Assembly: GCF_001618425.1 (NCBI RefSeq)
Contig: NZ_BDCU01000008.1
Coordinates: forward strand, 248,001-312,000
DNA from: Nocardia fusca NBRC 14340
GTDB taxonomy: Bacteria > Actinomycetota > Actinomycetes > Mycobacteriales > Mycobacteriaceae
Reading direction: 5' to 3'
Length of the DNA: 64,000 bases
Below are positions 44,322 to 55,998 of this stretch, piece by piece. Numbering within the stretch: the stretch's first letter is position 1; every line of letters starts with the position of its first letter. The position numbers were made by a program, and so were the translations under genes. The notes beneath the pieces were generated by a model. It searched no databases, was not told the origin of the DNA, and worked only from the letters and a program-made list of their open reading frames with translations.

Positions 44322-44339
44322 TTACCGCCAGGTCCGTAA
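44322..44339. promoter_or_regulatory. Candidate HxlR site between the IRED and HxlR genes
   Basis: TTAC (44322-44325) and GTAA (44336-44339) form a short inverted repeat with 10-base spacer, 18 bp before the HxlR start. Short, so weak. Confidence 0.35.
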
Positions 44340-44357
44340 CGAGGTCAGGAGGAGAAG

Positions 44358-44702
44358 GTGACCGACGTGAGTGATGCGGATCACCAGGTGTGCGGCATGT
44401 CGCTGGCCATCGATGTGGTCGGCGGCAAGTGGAAACTGCACCTGATGTGGGTCCTGGGCGCGAGCCCGCAGCGGTTCGGCCAGATCCGCCGGGCGTTGAC
44501 GGGGGTGAGCGAGAAAGTGCTGACCGAGAATCTGCGCCAACTCGAAGCCGGCGGCGTGGTCCGGCGGGAGGTGTACGCGGAGGTGCCGCCGCGGGTCGAA
44601 TACTCGCTGACCCCGCTCGGAGAGGAACTCGCAGAGGCGCTGCGCCCGCTCGAGGAATGGGGCGACAGGCACCGCGGCCATCTGGCCGCAGTCGCCTGCT
44701 GA
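44358..44702 (+). CDS. HxlR-family transcriptional regulator
   Basis: 114 residues from GTG, with a strong AGGAGGAGAAGG site. It carries the conserved redox-type Cys12 (VCGMSLAIDVVGGKW) and winged-helix motif FGQIRRALTGVSEKVLTENLRQLE. HxlR proteins often sense aldehydes, quinones or electrophiles, frequently from a divergent gene such as the adjacent reductase. The stop is 10 bp from the tRNA-Ala 3' end on the opposite strand. Confidence 0.92.
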   Translation: MTDVSDADHQVCGMSLAIDVVGGKWKLHLMWVLGASPQRFGQIRRALTGVSEKVLTENLRQLEAGGVVRREVYAEVPPRVEYSLTPLGEELAEALRPLEEWGDRHRGHLAAVAC

Positions 44703-44712
44703 TCGCCGGAAG

Positions 44713-44785
44713 TGGAGCCTAGGGGAATCGAACCCCTAACCCCTGCCTTGCAAAGGCAGTGCTCTGCCAATTGAGCTAAGGCCCC
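44713..44785 (-). tRNA. tRNA-Ala (anticodon TGC)
   Basis: 73 nt. The acceptor stem GGGGCCT pairs with AGGCTCC (one G-T) with discriminator A; D-loop, TGC anticodon loop (TTTGCAA) and T-loop TTCGATT are normal. CCA is not encoded. tRNA-Ile (GAT), its usual partner downstream of gyrA, lies 2.6 kb away on the same strand, with two genes between. Confidence 0.97.
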
Positions 44786-44876
44786 GGGCAGCCATGCGGC
44801 CTGAGCCGCGAGTCGCCTGCGAAACACTAGCGTTCCGGCACGTACACCGTCAAACAAGGATACCCGGGGGCGCCGA

Positions 44877-46154
44877 TCAGCGCCGCAGGGCGCCGGTCGC
44901 CTCGAACTCCGCTTCCCGGCCCTGCATCTGCTCGCGATACCAGTTCTCCCGGTGCCAGAGCATGATCCGCTCGTGCACCCGGCCGAGCGGCGGCACGCGG
45001 CGGAGGAATTCCACGGCGGTGACCAGCGGAATTCTGGCGATGGGGATGAGCACCCACGGGAATGCCGCCGGCATCCGGTAGCGGCGCCGGGTGGTGGGCA
45101 GCATGTAAAGGGCCGCGTACGCCGAGTTGATCCGATAGTTGTAGTGCGCCCGCAGCCGGGCCGGGCCCCGCTGCTCCGGACGGGGGGCGAAGGCCGCGGG
45201 ATAGGACTCGATGAGTTCGGCGCCCTGCGCACCGGAGTCGTACGCCCGGGCGACCATCGTCATCGCCATCACCCGTAGCGTGTCGGCCACGGTCTCCGGG
45301 TGCCACGTCAGCCGGACACCCAGGAGGTAGCCCATGTACTTCTGGAAATGCAGGAGCGCCCGGAACTCCGCGGGGGTCGTCTGGTAGCCCAGCGCCCAGA
45401 GTCCCAGGCCCGGGATCGTGCTGCCGGCGATCAGCGTCAGCAACTGGTAGGTCTGACTGATCGGCAGCCCCCACCGCTCGATCTCCCATTCCGGATGTCG
45501 CTGCACGCCCGCACGCACCGAGACATGCATGATCCGTACCTTCAGGGCGGTGGCCCGCCCCGGCGAGCCCGGACTCAGCAGCGCTCCGGGCCGGGAGACG
45601 TCCATCCAGAACCGGCAGGTCTCCAGGAAGCGGCGCAGCGCGCTGTCCCCGGCGTAGCCACCGGCCAGCGAAAGCGGTGTCGCGACCGCGGATTCGGTGT
45701 ACATCTCCAATGTCTCCGCACCCGCGAAGCCGAACAGCATGGTGCCCCAGCGCCGCCAGACCGCGGCGCCGCGTTCGACCAGCTCCGGACGAACCCAATC
45801 GGGGACCGTCTCGAACTCGTCGAACAGCTCGCGCATGGCGGCAGGGGCGTCGGGAACCGCGCCGATACCGTCGCGCAGCGCGGTGTCCAGCAGGGAGCGG
45901 CCGTGCTCCCGGCCGGCCTCCCCGCGCATCACCTCCGCGACGAACCGTTCCGCGACCGGGTCGCCGGTGAACATATCCGCGCACAACGCCCGCGCCTGCT
46001 CGTCGGTCGGAAACAGCGCCGAACCGGTCACCGTCCGGAAGACCCGTTCGACCCGCCTGACCGCGGGAGTGTCCCGCACCTGCCAGTAGCGGAAGGCCGC
46101 CGGGCATTGCGCGTCCGTTGCGTCCCCGGCCGGTGTCGCCGCTGGTATCGACAT
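44877..46154 (-). CDS. DUF2236 / MpaB-Lcp-like oxygenase, longer form
   Basis: 425 residues from ATG at 46154 (MSIPAATPAGDATDAQ), with GAGGAGGAGAT upstream. The frame open to 46475 is not coding. It shares the DUF2236 core with the gene at 40071: the segment ALKVRIMHVSVRAGVQRHP near residue 195, with the Lcp-type Arg/His pattern, and an N-terminal helical domain. It resembles latex-clearing-type oxygenases in length, but no Tat signal was seen, so it is cytosolic or peripheral. It is divergent from a TetR regulator with two adjacent inverted repeats between them. Confidence 0.8.
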   Translation of the reverse strand: MSIPAATPAGDATDAQCPAAFRYWQVRDTPAVRRVERVFRTVTGSALFPTDEQARALCADMFTGDPVAERFVAEVMRGEAGREHGRSLLDTALRDGIGAVPDAPAAMRELFDEFETVPDWVRPELVERGAAVWRRWGTMLFGFAGAETLEMYTESAVATPLSLAGGYAGDSALRRFLETCRFWMDVSRPGALLSPGSPGRATALKVRIMHVSVRAGVQRHPEWEIERWGLPISQTYQLLTLIAGSTIPGLGLWALGYQTTPAEFRALLHFQKYMGYLLGVRLTWHPETVADTLRVMAMTMVARAYDSGAQGAELIESYPAAFAPRPEQRGPARLRAHYNYRINSAYAALYMLPTTRRRYRMPAAFPWVLIPIARIPLVTAVEFLRRVPPLGRVHERIMLWHRENWYREQMQGREAEFEATGALRR

Positions 46155-46225
46155 CGCTGATCTCCTCCTCACCGGGGCCGCCCGAGACCTGGTGGCGGAC
46201 CCGCGACGGGGGCGCGTGGCCCAAC

Positions 46226-46264
46226 CCATACTGAATCGTATGGAAAGACTGTACTTGACAGTAC
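46226..46264. promoter_or_regulatory. Two adjacent inverted repeats between TetR and MpaB-like genes
   Basis: CCATAC-N6-GTATGG (46226-46243) and GTACT-N4-AGTAC (46251-46264). They lie 72-110 bp upstream of the oxygenase start and 147-185 bp before the TetR start, a layout expected for dual repression. Confidence 0.5.
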
Positions 46265-46411
46265 GGAAATCGCCGGAGAATTCCGCACACACGGCGGAGA
46301 CACGGGCCACGCGCACGGCCGGCGATCTGTCGTGATGGGCGAATACGTCGAGGCCGTCGGCCGCCTCCCCTACCATCGGAGTATGAGACTCAGCGCTGAC
46401 CTGTCGAACCG

Positions 46412-47062
46412 ATGACGGCGGGTCCGTCCACGGCTTCGCACCCCGATCCCGCCGACGACCGGACGGCGCCACCACGACCCCGATCGAAAAAGGCTCGCGC
46501 CCAACAATCCCGGCGCCGGCGCACCGCTCGGCTGTCCTACGACGACTGGGTCGACGGCGCGCTCGAGCTACTGTCCCGCGAAGGCATCGCGGCGATCAGG
46601 ATCCCGCGGCTGTGCCAGGAACTCGGCGTGACCAAGGGCAGCTTCTACTGGCATTTCGACGATATCGAACAGCTCATGGCGGCAATGGCAGACCGCTGGA
46701 GCGCGGTACAGAGCGAGAAGATCCGGGAGCTGGGCGGGTTCGCGGAGATCCCGGTGGAGGAACGGATCGAGAAGATGGCCGCCATGCTCGTGGACCACCG
46801 GCACTGGATCGTCGAGACCACGGTGCGGGAATGGTCGCGCAGCAACCCCAAGGTGGCCGATGCGGTACGCACCCTCGACCAGCGGGTGTTCGAGACGGTC
46901 CACCGGACGATGCTGGACCTGGGATTCGACGAGAACCAGGCCGGCATCCGGGCGGGCGCGATGGTCTACATCGGACTCGGCCTGATCCACGGCCGGGACA
47001 ATCTGCCGACGCCGACCACCGAACAGGTGTACTCGGTCATCGAACTGCTGGCCCGGCCGTGA
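46412..47062 (+). CDS. TetR-family transcriptional regulator
   Basis: 216 residues from ATG at 46412. A basic, disordered N-terminus of about 35 residues is followed by the TetR HTH (about 40-85) with AIRIPRLCQELGVTKGSFYWHF. The ligand domain (about 95-216) is not family-typed. Divergence from the DUF2236 gene suggests it represses that gene and itself. The short AT-richer gap holds two inverted repeats. Confidence 0.92.
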   Translation: MTAGPSTASHPDPADDRTAPPRPRSKKARAQQSRRRRTARLSYDDWVDGALELLSREGIAAIRIPRLCQELGVTKGSFYWHFDDIEQLMAAMADRWSAVQSEKIRELGGFAEIPVEERIEKMAAMLVDHRHWIVETTVREWSRSNPKVADAVRTLDQRVFETVHRTMLDLGFDENQAGIRAGAMVYIGLGLIHGRDNLPTPTTEQVYSVIELLARP

Positions 47063-47126
47063 TCGCATCCGACCCGGTGGTCACCGGGTCCGGTGGCAAC
47101 GACCGAGAACGTCGCCCGGGACGGGG

Positions 47127-47234
47127 TCAGCGTGTGGTGACCTCGTGCCACAGGTCGGCGTCGTCACGCTGGCGCAGCTTGCTGATACCGATGAGAACCG
47201 CAGCGACAAGACCGATGGTGAGAACGTATTTCAT
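47127..47234 (-). CDS. 35-residue DLW-type small membrane protein
   Basis: 35 residues from ATG at 47234 (MKYVLTIGLVAAVLIG...) to TGA at 47127. A membrane helix (3-17) is followed by a charged segment and the conserved DADLWHEVTTR end that gives the DLW-39-type actinobacterial small protein family its name. It lies just downstream of tRNA-Ile, the expected position near gyrA. It is too short for ordinary gene finding. Function is unknown. Confidence 0.75.
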   Translation of the reverse strand: MKYVLTIGLVAAVLIGISKLRQRDDADLWHEVTTR

Positions 47235-47314
47235 GCTCTCGAGCCTAGTCCTGTGACACCGGAACAGCTCAATTCCGGACCGGACGGTATCCAGGGGTGG
47301 CCCGGAAACGAATC

Positions 47315-47344
47315 AGCCCTCGAACCGTGAAGGGTTCGAGGGCT
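47315..47344 (-). terminator. Terminator after tRNA-Ile
   Basis: 12-bp arms (47315-47326 and 47333-47344) with a short loop, 18 bases beyond the tRNA 3' end on the minus strand. Confidence 0.75.
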
Positions 47345-47361
47345 TGGTTCTCGTACAAGTG

Positions 47362-47435
47362 TGGGTCTAGGAGGACTTGAACCTCCGACCTCTTCGTTAT
47401 CAGCGAAGCGCTCTAACCGCCTGAGCTATAGACCC
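47362..47435 (-). tRNA. tRNA-Ile (anticodon GAT)
   Basis: 74 nt. The acceptor stem GGGTCTA pairs with TAGACCC, discriminator A; anticodon loop CTGATAA gives GAT; T-loop TTCAAGT. CCA is not encoded. Its place after the gyrA-DUF3566 genes is conserved in actinobacteria. Confidence 0.97.
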
Positions 47436-47565
47436 GCGGGGTTCACCCAACTTCAGTTTCTCACGAGAACTGTAGTTCGACGACCGAGAACAGAGACTAC
47501 AGGAAACCGTGATTTCAACCAAAACCGCTGGTCAGAGCATTGGCGTCGAAGCTCGACCGATATAC

Positions 47566-47603
47566 GGAACGGCCGGCGCCCAGGTGTGAGCGCCGGCCGT
47601 TCC
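47566..47603 (-). terminator. Terminator after the DUF3566 gene
   Basis: Perfect 14-bp arms (47566-47579 and 47590-47603) with a 10-base loop, 15 bp past the stop at 47618. Confidence 0.85.
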
Positions 47604-47617
47604 AGGTATGCACGAAT

Positions 47618-48724
47618 TCAGTCCGGGTCGGCCAGCGTGACCTGGATACCGCCGACCATATCGCAGCACTGGTTGTAGATGAACGTGCCGACCGTGGCCA
47701 GCGCGGTGAACAGGACGACATTGATGAGCCCGATCACCCCGGCGTAGCCGAAGACCGTACCCGCGTCGATCAGCCCCACCGATCCGCTGTCCGGGGACAC
47801 CATATCGGTGAAGGTGCTGTTGAGCCGCTCCCAGACGCCCATACCCGCCAGCACCATGTACAGCAGCGCCACGGCGATCATCCACACGAAGAACATGGCC
47901 ACACTGATCACCAGGGTGATCTTCAGCGTGGACCACGGATCGATCCGGCGCACCTGGACGGTGGCACGCAACGGTTCTCCGCCGAGCACCGCCTGCGGCA
48001 GCCCGCGCGGCGCCGCCGGTGCGGGCTGGGCCGCGACCGGCGGTGTATACGGGTTGTGCGGTTGACTGGGCGGCTGTTCCGGGGGTAGCGGGTGCCGGAT
48101 CTCGGAAAGATCCGGCATATCCTTCACCAGCTCCGGACGCGCGATACTGCGCGTCGGCCCGTCCAGGCCAACGGATTTGGCCATGGCCGCTTCCTTACGT
48201 GCCGCCTTGGCCGCCAGGTCGCTGGTGGTGCGGGCATTGGTGACCCCGCCCTGCAAACCCCCGCCGCCCTGCAGACCGCCGCCCTGGAGGCCCACCGACC
48301 GCTGGGCGCCGCCCACCGGCATATGGCCGGGCCGTGAGAGGTTCGACTGCGGTTCCCGCTGCGGCAGCTGCGACCAGCCCTCCTGGTACCGGTTCGCCTC
48401 GGGGCCGTTGCCGGCCTGCTGATTACCCGCGCCGCCCTGCTGATCGCCCGGCCCGCCACCGGCCTGCGGGCCGGAATTCCGGTCCGCCGGGGCGTTGCGC
48501 GAGTCGGACGCGAATTCGCCTTGCTGCTCCTGCTTTTCGGGCTGCGGGCCGGCGGCGGGCGAACCGCCGGACGGGTTACCGCCCGGCTGCCCGCCTGCCT
48601 GTTCGTGGTCCGCGGCCTCGCCCGGCCGCTGAGTCGGGCGCGGCGAAATCGGGGACGGGGTGACCCGCTCGGTCACGCCGTTCGTCTGCTGCCGCTCGTC
48701 GCTCGGCTGTTTCGGAGTGGTCAA
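47618..48724 (-). CDS. DUF3566 membrane protein
   Basis: 368 residues from TTG at 48724 ([11 protein letters not shown]), with a GAGGAT site. A long low-complexity Gly/Gln/Pro/Asn N-terminal region (about 1-240) precedes a DUF3566 domain (about 250-368): [19 protein letters not shown], then two membrane helices separated by a loop and the [15 protein letters not shown] end. The family sits next to gyrA throughout actinobacteria, with unknown role. The gene follows gyrA after 39 bp. Confidence 0.9.
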   Translation of the reverse strand: MTTPKQPSDERQQTNGVTERVTPSPISPRPTQRPGEAADHEQAGGQPGGNPSGGSPAAGPQPEKQEQQGEFASDSRNAPADRNSGPQAGGGPGDQQGGAGNQQAGNGPEANRYQEGWSQLPQREPQSNLSRPGHMPVGGAQRSVGLQGGGLQGGGGLQGGVTNARTTSDLAAKAARKEAAMAKSVGLDGPTRSIARPELVKDMPDLSEIRHPLPPEQPPSQPHNPYTPPVAAQPAPAAPRGLPQAVLGGEPLRATVQVRRIDPWSTLKITLVISVAMFFVWMIAVALLYMVLAGMGVWERLNSTFTDMVSPDSGSVGLIDAGTVFGYAGVIGLINVVLFTALATVGTFIYNQCCDMVGGIQVTLADPD

Positions 48725-48763
48725 TGGGAATCCTCGGATCCGTTCTTTGCCGCCGATATGGGA

Positions 48764-51265
48764 TTACTGCTCGGGAGAACCGCCGCCGTCGATCTGCTCG
48801 GGCTCGTCGGCGTTACGTGCGATCGCAAGCAAGGTATCGCCCTCGGCGAGGTTCATCAATCGCACGCCCTTGGTCTGCCTACCGGCCTTGCGCACCTGCC
48901 GGGCGGCAGTACGGATAACGCCTCCACTGGAGGTGATGGCATACAACTCGTCGTCGTCGTCGACGATTAGTGCTCCCACCAGGGTGCCACGCCGGGTGTC
49001 GTACTGGATCGTCAATACACCTTTTCCGCCACGTCCCTGCGCGGTGTACTCCTCGATAGCGGTCCGCTTGGCATAGCCGCCCGAGGTCGCCACCAGCAGG
49101 TATGTCCCGTCGCGGACCACGTTCAACGACAGTAGGGCATCCTCGGCGTTGAACCGCATACCCTGCACCCCGGAGGTTGCGCGTCCCATCGGGCGCAGCG
49201 CCTCGTCGGTGGCCGAGAAGCGGATCGACTGCCCCTGCGCCGAGACCAGCAGCAGGTCGTCCTCGGCCGAACACAGTACGGCGCCGACCAATTCGTCGTT
49301 GTCGCGCAGGTTCACCGCCACGATCCCGCCGCTGCGGTTGGAGTCGAAGTCGACCAGGCGCGACTTCTTGACCAGGCCCTTCTGCGTGGCCAGCACCAGG
49401 TAGGCGGCGTCCTCGTAGGACTTGATCCGGATGACCTGGGCGATCTTCTCGTCCGGCTGGAAGGCCAGCAGATTCGCCACGTGCTGCCCGCGCGCGGTGC
49501 GGTTGGCCTCCGGCAATTCGTATGCCTTGGCCCGGTACACGCGGCCCTTGTTGGTGAAGAACAACAACCAGTCGTGGGTGGAGGTCACGAAGAAGTGCCG
49601 GACGATATCGTCCTGCTTCAGGCCCGCGCCCTGCACACCCTTGCCGCCGCGCTTCTGGCTGCGGTACAGATCGGTCTTGGTGCGCTTGGCGTACCCGGTC
49701 TCGGTGATGGTGACCACCACATCCTCGCGGGCGATCAGATCCTCGTCGGCCACATCGCCGTCGGCGGAGATGATCTGGGTCCGCCGCTCGTCGCCGTAGC
49801 GCTCCACGATCTCGGCGAGTTCGTCCTTGACGATCGCGCGCTGCCGTTCCGGCTTCTCCAGAATGTCCTTCAGATCGGCGATCTCGGCCTCGAGCTTGGC
49901 CAGCTCGTCGACGATCTTCTGCCGCTCCAGCGCCGAGAGGCGCCGCAACTGCATATCCAGGATCGCGGTGGCCTGGGTCTCGTCGATATCGAGCAGTTGC
50001 ATCAGGCCGGTCCGCGCGGTCTCGGTATTGGCCGACCGGCGGATCAACGCGATGACCTCGTCCAGCTGATCCAGCGCCTTGACCAGGCCGCGCAGGATAT
50101 GGGCCCGTTCCTCGGCCTTGCGGAGCAGGTAGCGGGTACGCCGGACGATGACTTCCAGCTGATGGTTCACATACAGCCGGATCATCTGATCCAGCCGCAG
50201 GGTGCGCGGGACACCCTCGACGATGGAGAGCATGTTCGCGCCGAAGCTGGTCTGCAACTGGGTGTGCTTGTACAGGTTGTTCAGCACGACCTTGGCGATC
50301 GCGTCCCGCTTGACGGTGACCACGATGCGCAGGCCCACCCGGTCCGAGGACTCGTCGTGGATATCGGCGACACCGGCGATCCGGCCGTCCTTGACCTGTT
50401 CGGCGATCGCGTTGATGAAGTTGTCGGTGTTGACCTGGTACGGCAGACCGGTGATCACGATCGTGGTGCGGCCGCGGGAATCCTCTTCGATCTCCACCAC
50501 ACCGCGCATCCGGATGGACCCGCGTCCGGTGGTGTAGGCATCGTGGATCCCCTGGGTGCCGACGATCAGGCCGGCGGTCGGGAAGTCCGGACCCTTCACC
50601 CGTTCCATACAGGCCGTGAGGGTGGCTTCCTCGTCGGCGTCGTGGTTGTCGAGCACCCAGTAGATGGCCTGGGCGAGCTCGGTCAGGTTGTGCGGCGGGA
50701 TATTGGTCGCCATGCCGACCGCGATACCGTTGCTGCCGTTCATCAGCATATTCGGTACGCGGCTGGGCAGGACGACCGGTTCCTGGGTCTTGCCGTCGTA
50801 GTTCGGGATGAAATCGACCGTGTCGTGGTCGATTTCGCGCAGCAATTCCATCGCCAGCGGCGTGAGCCGGCATTCGGTGTACCGCATGGCGGCAGCACCG
50901 TCGTTACCACGGCTACCGAAGTTGCCCTGGCCGTCGACCAGCGGATACCGCATGGCCCAGGGTTGGGCCATACGGACCAAGGTGTCGTAGATGGCCGAGT
51001 CGCCGTGCGGGTGGTAGTTGCCCATGGTGTCGGCCACCGGCCGCGCGGACTTCACATAGCTGCGATCGGGCCGGTAGCCGTTGTCGTGCATCGCGTACAG
51101 GATCCGGCGGTGCACCGGCTTGAGGCCGTCGCGGACCTCGGGGAGCGCGCGGCCCACGATCACGCTCATCGCGTAATCGATATAGCTGCTCTGCATCTCC
51201 TGCTGGATATCGACCGGCTCGATCCGGTCGCCCGCGCTCTCCGGCGGCAGGGTGGTGTCGGTCAT
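48764..51265 (-). CDS. gyrA: DNA gyrase subunit A
   Basis: 833 residues from ATG at 51265. The breakage-reunion domain carries catalytic Tyr129 (AAMRYTE). The quinolone-resistance region is GDSAIYDT with Ser90, Ala91 and Asp94; mycobacteria have Ala90-Ser91 here. The C-terminal DNA-wrapping domain contains the GyrA box QKRGGKG. No intein insert is present. GyrA and GyrB introduce negative supercoils. The gene follows gyrB after 67 bp. Confidence 0.98.
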   Translation of the reverse strand: MTDTTLPPESAGDRIEPVDIQQEMQSSYIDYAMSVIVGRALPEVRDGLKPVHRRILYAMHDNGYRPDRSYVKSARPVADTMGNYHPHGDSAIYDTLVRMAQPWAMRYPLVDGQGNFGSRGNDGAAAMRYTECRLTPLAMELLREIDHDTVDFIPNYDGKTQEPVVLPSRVPNMLMNGSNGIAVGMATNIPPHNLTELAQAIYWVLDNHDADEEATLTACMERVKGPDFPTAGLIVGTQGIHDAYTTGRGSIRMRGVVEIEEDSRGRTTIVITGLPYQVNTDNFINAIAEQVKDGRIAGVADIHDESSDRVGLRIVVTVKRDAIAKVVLNNLYKHTQLQTSFGANMLSIVEGVPRTLRLDQMIRLYVNHQLEVIVRRTRYLLRKAEERAHILRGLVKALDQLDEVIALIRRSANTETARTGLMQLLDIDETQATAILDMQLRRLSALERQKIVDELAKLEAEIADLKDILEKPERQRAIVKDELAEIVERYGDERRTQIISADGDVADEDLIAREDVVVTITETGYAKRTKTDLYRSQKRGGKGVQGAGLKQDDIVRHFFVTSTHDWLLFFTNKGRVYRAKAYELPEANRTARGQHVANLLAFQPDEKIAQVIRIKSYEDAAYLVLATQKGLVKKSRLVDFDSNRSGGIVAVNLRDNDELVGAVLCSAEDDLLLVSAQGQSIRFSATDEALRPMGRATSGVQGMRFNAEDALLSLNVVRDGTYLLVATSGGYAKRTAIEEYTAQGRGGKGVLTIQYDTRRGTLVGALIVDDDDELYAITSSGGVIRTAARQVRKAGRQTKGVRLMNLAEGDTLLAIARNADEPEQIDGGGSPEQ

Positions 51266-51332
51266 GCAATCTCCTAGGTACTGACGGGATACGGCTGGTC
51301 ACCGCGCGCGTGGGCGCCGCGGGCGGACCGCC

Positions 51333-53504
<2,172 letters not shown>

Positions 53505-53665
53505 CTACTTCGCGGCCCAACTTACAGTGCACCTGCGACACCCCTGACGGCTTCCTGGGTGAGAGAAATCGGACCGGCACGGGTCCCCTCGCGGTCCGGC
53601 CGTTTCGAAGCACCAGATTCGGCCTGAGAGTTCACTGAGGCCCGGGGCGCCGAACGCGAGGTCGC

Positions 53666-53679
53666 GTTCCACGTGAAAC
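53666..53679. promoter_or_regulatory. parS-like site between gyrB and dciA
   Basis: GTTCCACGTGAAAC differs from the 14-bp actinobacterial parS GTTTCACGTGAAAC at one base, retaining the CACGTG core. It sits 5 bp downstream of the dciA stop, about 4 kb from oriC. Confidence 0.6.
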
Positions 53680-53684
53680 GGGTT

Positions 53685-54251
53685 CTAACCGTAGGTATCG
53701 CGGGGTCCGCGGCCCCGGACATGACGTTGTCCTTTGCGCCAGCTCGGCGCCGTCGGTCCGGAGATCCGCAGTGAACGCACCACCCCGGGCCCCACCGCCG
53801 CGCTGATCTTCGCGAGCAACTGTGCCTGCAGCAGACGTAACTGCGTGGCCCAGGCGGTGGACTCGGCCGCGACACTCAATACACCGTTCTCGAGAGAGAC
53901 CGGTTTCGCATGAGCGGCTATATCCTCCCCGACCACCCCCGACCAGTGCCCGAACACTGTGCCCTCGGCGACTTTGGTGGACCAGCCGCGGCTGCGCGCG
54001 ATCGAGGTGGCGAGTTTGGACAGCGGTTGCGGATCGCGGTCGTCGGGACGGGGACCGGACCACCCGCTGCGGCGGCGGGCGCCGGAACGGAGACCGCGGC
54101 GCGGGGAGGAGCGTCCCTGGCCGACGGATTTACCGCTGGCGCGCGCCGCCGCCCGAGCCTCCTCCAGCGCCCGGCGGGCCAGGTCGACCCCGCGCAGCTC
54201 CGGTTCTGTCGGAGGCGTTGTGCCACCGGGCGTTCCGGGCTGGTCGGTCAT
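53685..54251 (-). CDS. dciA: DciA-like (DUF721) predicted helicase-operating protein
   Basis: 188 residues from ATG at 54251; a GTG at 54263 would add four. An Ala/Arg/Gly-rich N-terminus precedes the DUF721 core (about 90-188) with [13 protein letters not shown] and [22 protein letters not shown]721 proteins (DciA) substitute for DnaC-type helicase loaders in most bacteria. The gene lies between recF and gyrB, as in mycobacteria (Rv0004). Confidence 0.93.
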   Translation of the reverse strand: MTDQPGTPGGTTPPTEPELRGVDLARRALEEARAAARASGKSVGQGRSSPRRGLRSGARRRSGWSGPRPDDRDPQPLSKLATSIARSRGWSTKVAEGTVFGHWSGVVGEDIAAHAKPVSLENGVLSVAAESTAWATQLRLLQAQLLAKISAAVGPGVVRSLRISGPTAPSWRKGQRHVRGRGPRDTYG

Positions 54252-54599
54252 CGCTGCTCCCACTCACCGGTGCGAGTTATCCCCAGGTTCGACCGGTTTT
54301 CCTCAGGCTGTGCACATCCGGGAATCCCTGCTCGACACCACGCCGACAGGATCGGCACAAAGGTCGCTCCATCGGGAAAATCCGCAGCTCAGGGCTGGTA
54401 TTTCGAGTGCCGGTGCCGGTTGTCACCGAATGGACCGGGCAGCCGTCCGAGGTGCGGGGCGACGACCTGGTCGAATAAGTTATCCACAGGCTGTGGATAA
54501 CTGGATTCCGATACCGGACGGGGGGATAACGGCCCGGTGTACCGGCTCACTCTACGAACGGCCCGGCGCGCATGCAAGACGGCGGCGGGCGCGTGTCCG
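54252..54599. promoter_or_regulatory. dciA/recF gap with a DnaA-box dyad
   Basis: 348 bp without a gene. It has a head-to-head pair of exact DnaA boxes, TTATCCACA (54480-54488) and TGTGGATAA (54492-54500), forming an inverted repeat with 12-bp arms (54478-54489 and 54491-54502) around one G. A one-mismatch box TTATCCCCA lies near 54277. The pair sits about 230 bp upstream of dciA. Confidence 0.75.
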
Positions 54600-55814
54600 T
54601 CACCCCGGCGAATCACCGGCGACCGCCGCGGGCGGGTCACCACCGGCGACCGGGCGCTCCGTCGCGAAACCGGATATCCGATGTTCCGGATCACCGGTGG
54701 TCGTCACCCGCAACGTCGCGCCGATCAGCTCGGCGGGCACGTCTTCGGGGACGGCCGCGGTGATCAGCACCTGCTCGGCGGCCGCTGCCACGGTGGCCAG
54801 TGCGGTGCGGCGACGCCGGTCGAGTTCGGCGAAGACATCGTCGAGCAACAGGACCGGTTCGGCCCCGTCCGCTCGGAGCAGTTCGAACGCCGCGAGCCGC
54901 AGCGCCAGCGCGAACGACCAGGACTCCCCGTGGCTGGCGAAACCCTTGGCCGGGGTTTCGCCGAGCATCAACTCCAGCTCGTCCCGATGCGGACCGACCA
55001 GGCAGACGCCTCGTTCGAGCTCCTTGGCCCGCGCGGTGGCGAGTTCACACAGCAGGATCTCCTCCAGCAGGGCCGGGTCACCGGGCTCGGGCGAGCGGCC
55101 GGGATCGAGCAGCTCGGCCGGCAGGGCGCCGCTGCGGTACCCGATCGCCGCCGGCCGTGACTCCGGCGCGAGAGCCGCGTACGCGCGGGCCAGATGTGGA
55201 TGGAGTTCGTGGACCAAGCGCAACCGCTCCGCGAGCAGGACCGACGCATGAGCCGCCAGGTGCCCGTCCCAGACGTCCAGCGTGCCGAGATCCGCCCGCG
55301 CGGACCGGCCCGCGGTTTTCAACAGGGCCGAACGCTGCCGCAGCACCCGGTCGTAATCGGCGCGGACGCCGGCCAGGCCGGGGCGCCGCGCGGTGCACAA
55401 CTCGTCGAGGAAACGACGACGCTCCCCCGGGTCGCCCCGAACCAGCGCCAGATCCTCGGGAGCGAACAATACGGTGTGCAGAATGCCGAGGATCTCCCGC
55501 GGCCGGCGCACCGGGGACCGGTTGATCTGTGCCCGGTTGGCCGCGCCGCGGTTGAGTTCGACATCGATCCGCAATTCGCGGCCGAGATGCACTACGTTCG
55601 CGCCGATCCGGGCGCGTTCGGCGCCGGCCCGGACGAGTGGTGCGTCGGTGGAGACCCGGTGCGACCCCAGCGTGGACAGGTAGCCCAGCGCTTCGAGTAG
55701 GTTGGTCTTGCCGTTACCGTTCGCCCCCAGGAAAACTGTAGGTCCTGTGGATAACTCGATCTCGGCTTGCTCCCAGGATCGGAAATCACGCAAGGTCAGC
55801 GCACGGATATGCAC
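54600..55814 (-). CDS. recF: RecF recombination/repair ATPase
   Basis: 404 residues from GTG at 55814 ([14 protein letters not shown]); the frame to 55856 adds noise only. Walker A GANGNGKT (30-37) and the C-terminal Walker [13 protein letters not shown] are intact. RecF loads RecA at gaps with RecO and RecR. A perfect DnaA box (55746-55754) lies in its 5' coding part. It is separated from dnaN by 184 bp. Confidence 0.95.
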   Translation of the reverse strand: MHIRALTLRDFRSWEQAEIELSTGPTVFLGANGNGKTNLLEALGYLSTLGSHRVSTDAPLVRAGAERARIGANVVHLGRELRIDVELNRGAANRAQINRSPVRRPREILGILHTVLFAPEDLALVRGDPGERRRFLDELCTARRPGLAGVRADYDRVLRQRSALLKTAGRSARADLGTLDVWDGHLAAHASVLLAERLRLVHELHPHLARAYAALAPESRPAAIGYRSGALPAELLDPGRSPEPGDPALLEEILLCELATARAKELERGVCLVGPHRDELELMLGETPAKGFASHGESWSFALALRLAAFELLRADGAEPVLLLDDVFAELDRRRRTALATVAAAAEQVLITAAVPEDVPAELIGATLRVTTTGDPEHRISGFATERPVAGGDPPAAVAGDSPG

Positions 55815-55841
55815 CTGTTCACACCATCCGGGGAAAGACAG

Positions 55842-55871
55842 CCCAGTTATCCACAACTGTGGATAACTGGG
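55842..55871. promoter_or_regulatory. DnaA-box dyad between recF and dnaN
   Basis: TTATCCACA (55847-55855) and TGTGGATAA (55858-55866), both exact. The whole forms a 14-bp inverted repeat (55842-55855 and 55858-55871) with a 2-base spacer. Confidence 0.85.
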
Positions 55872-55998
55872 GAGAGCGCAGGTCGCGGCGCTGGTTTGCG
55901 GAGGTATCGCTACCGACCGCCACCGCAGGCACGGTACACCGACACCGGCGGTACCGGGTGGAGGTGCGCCGGTTCGTCGTTACCGAACCCACGCGCGC

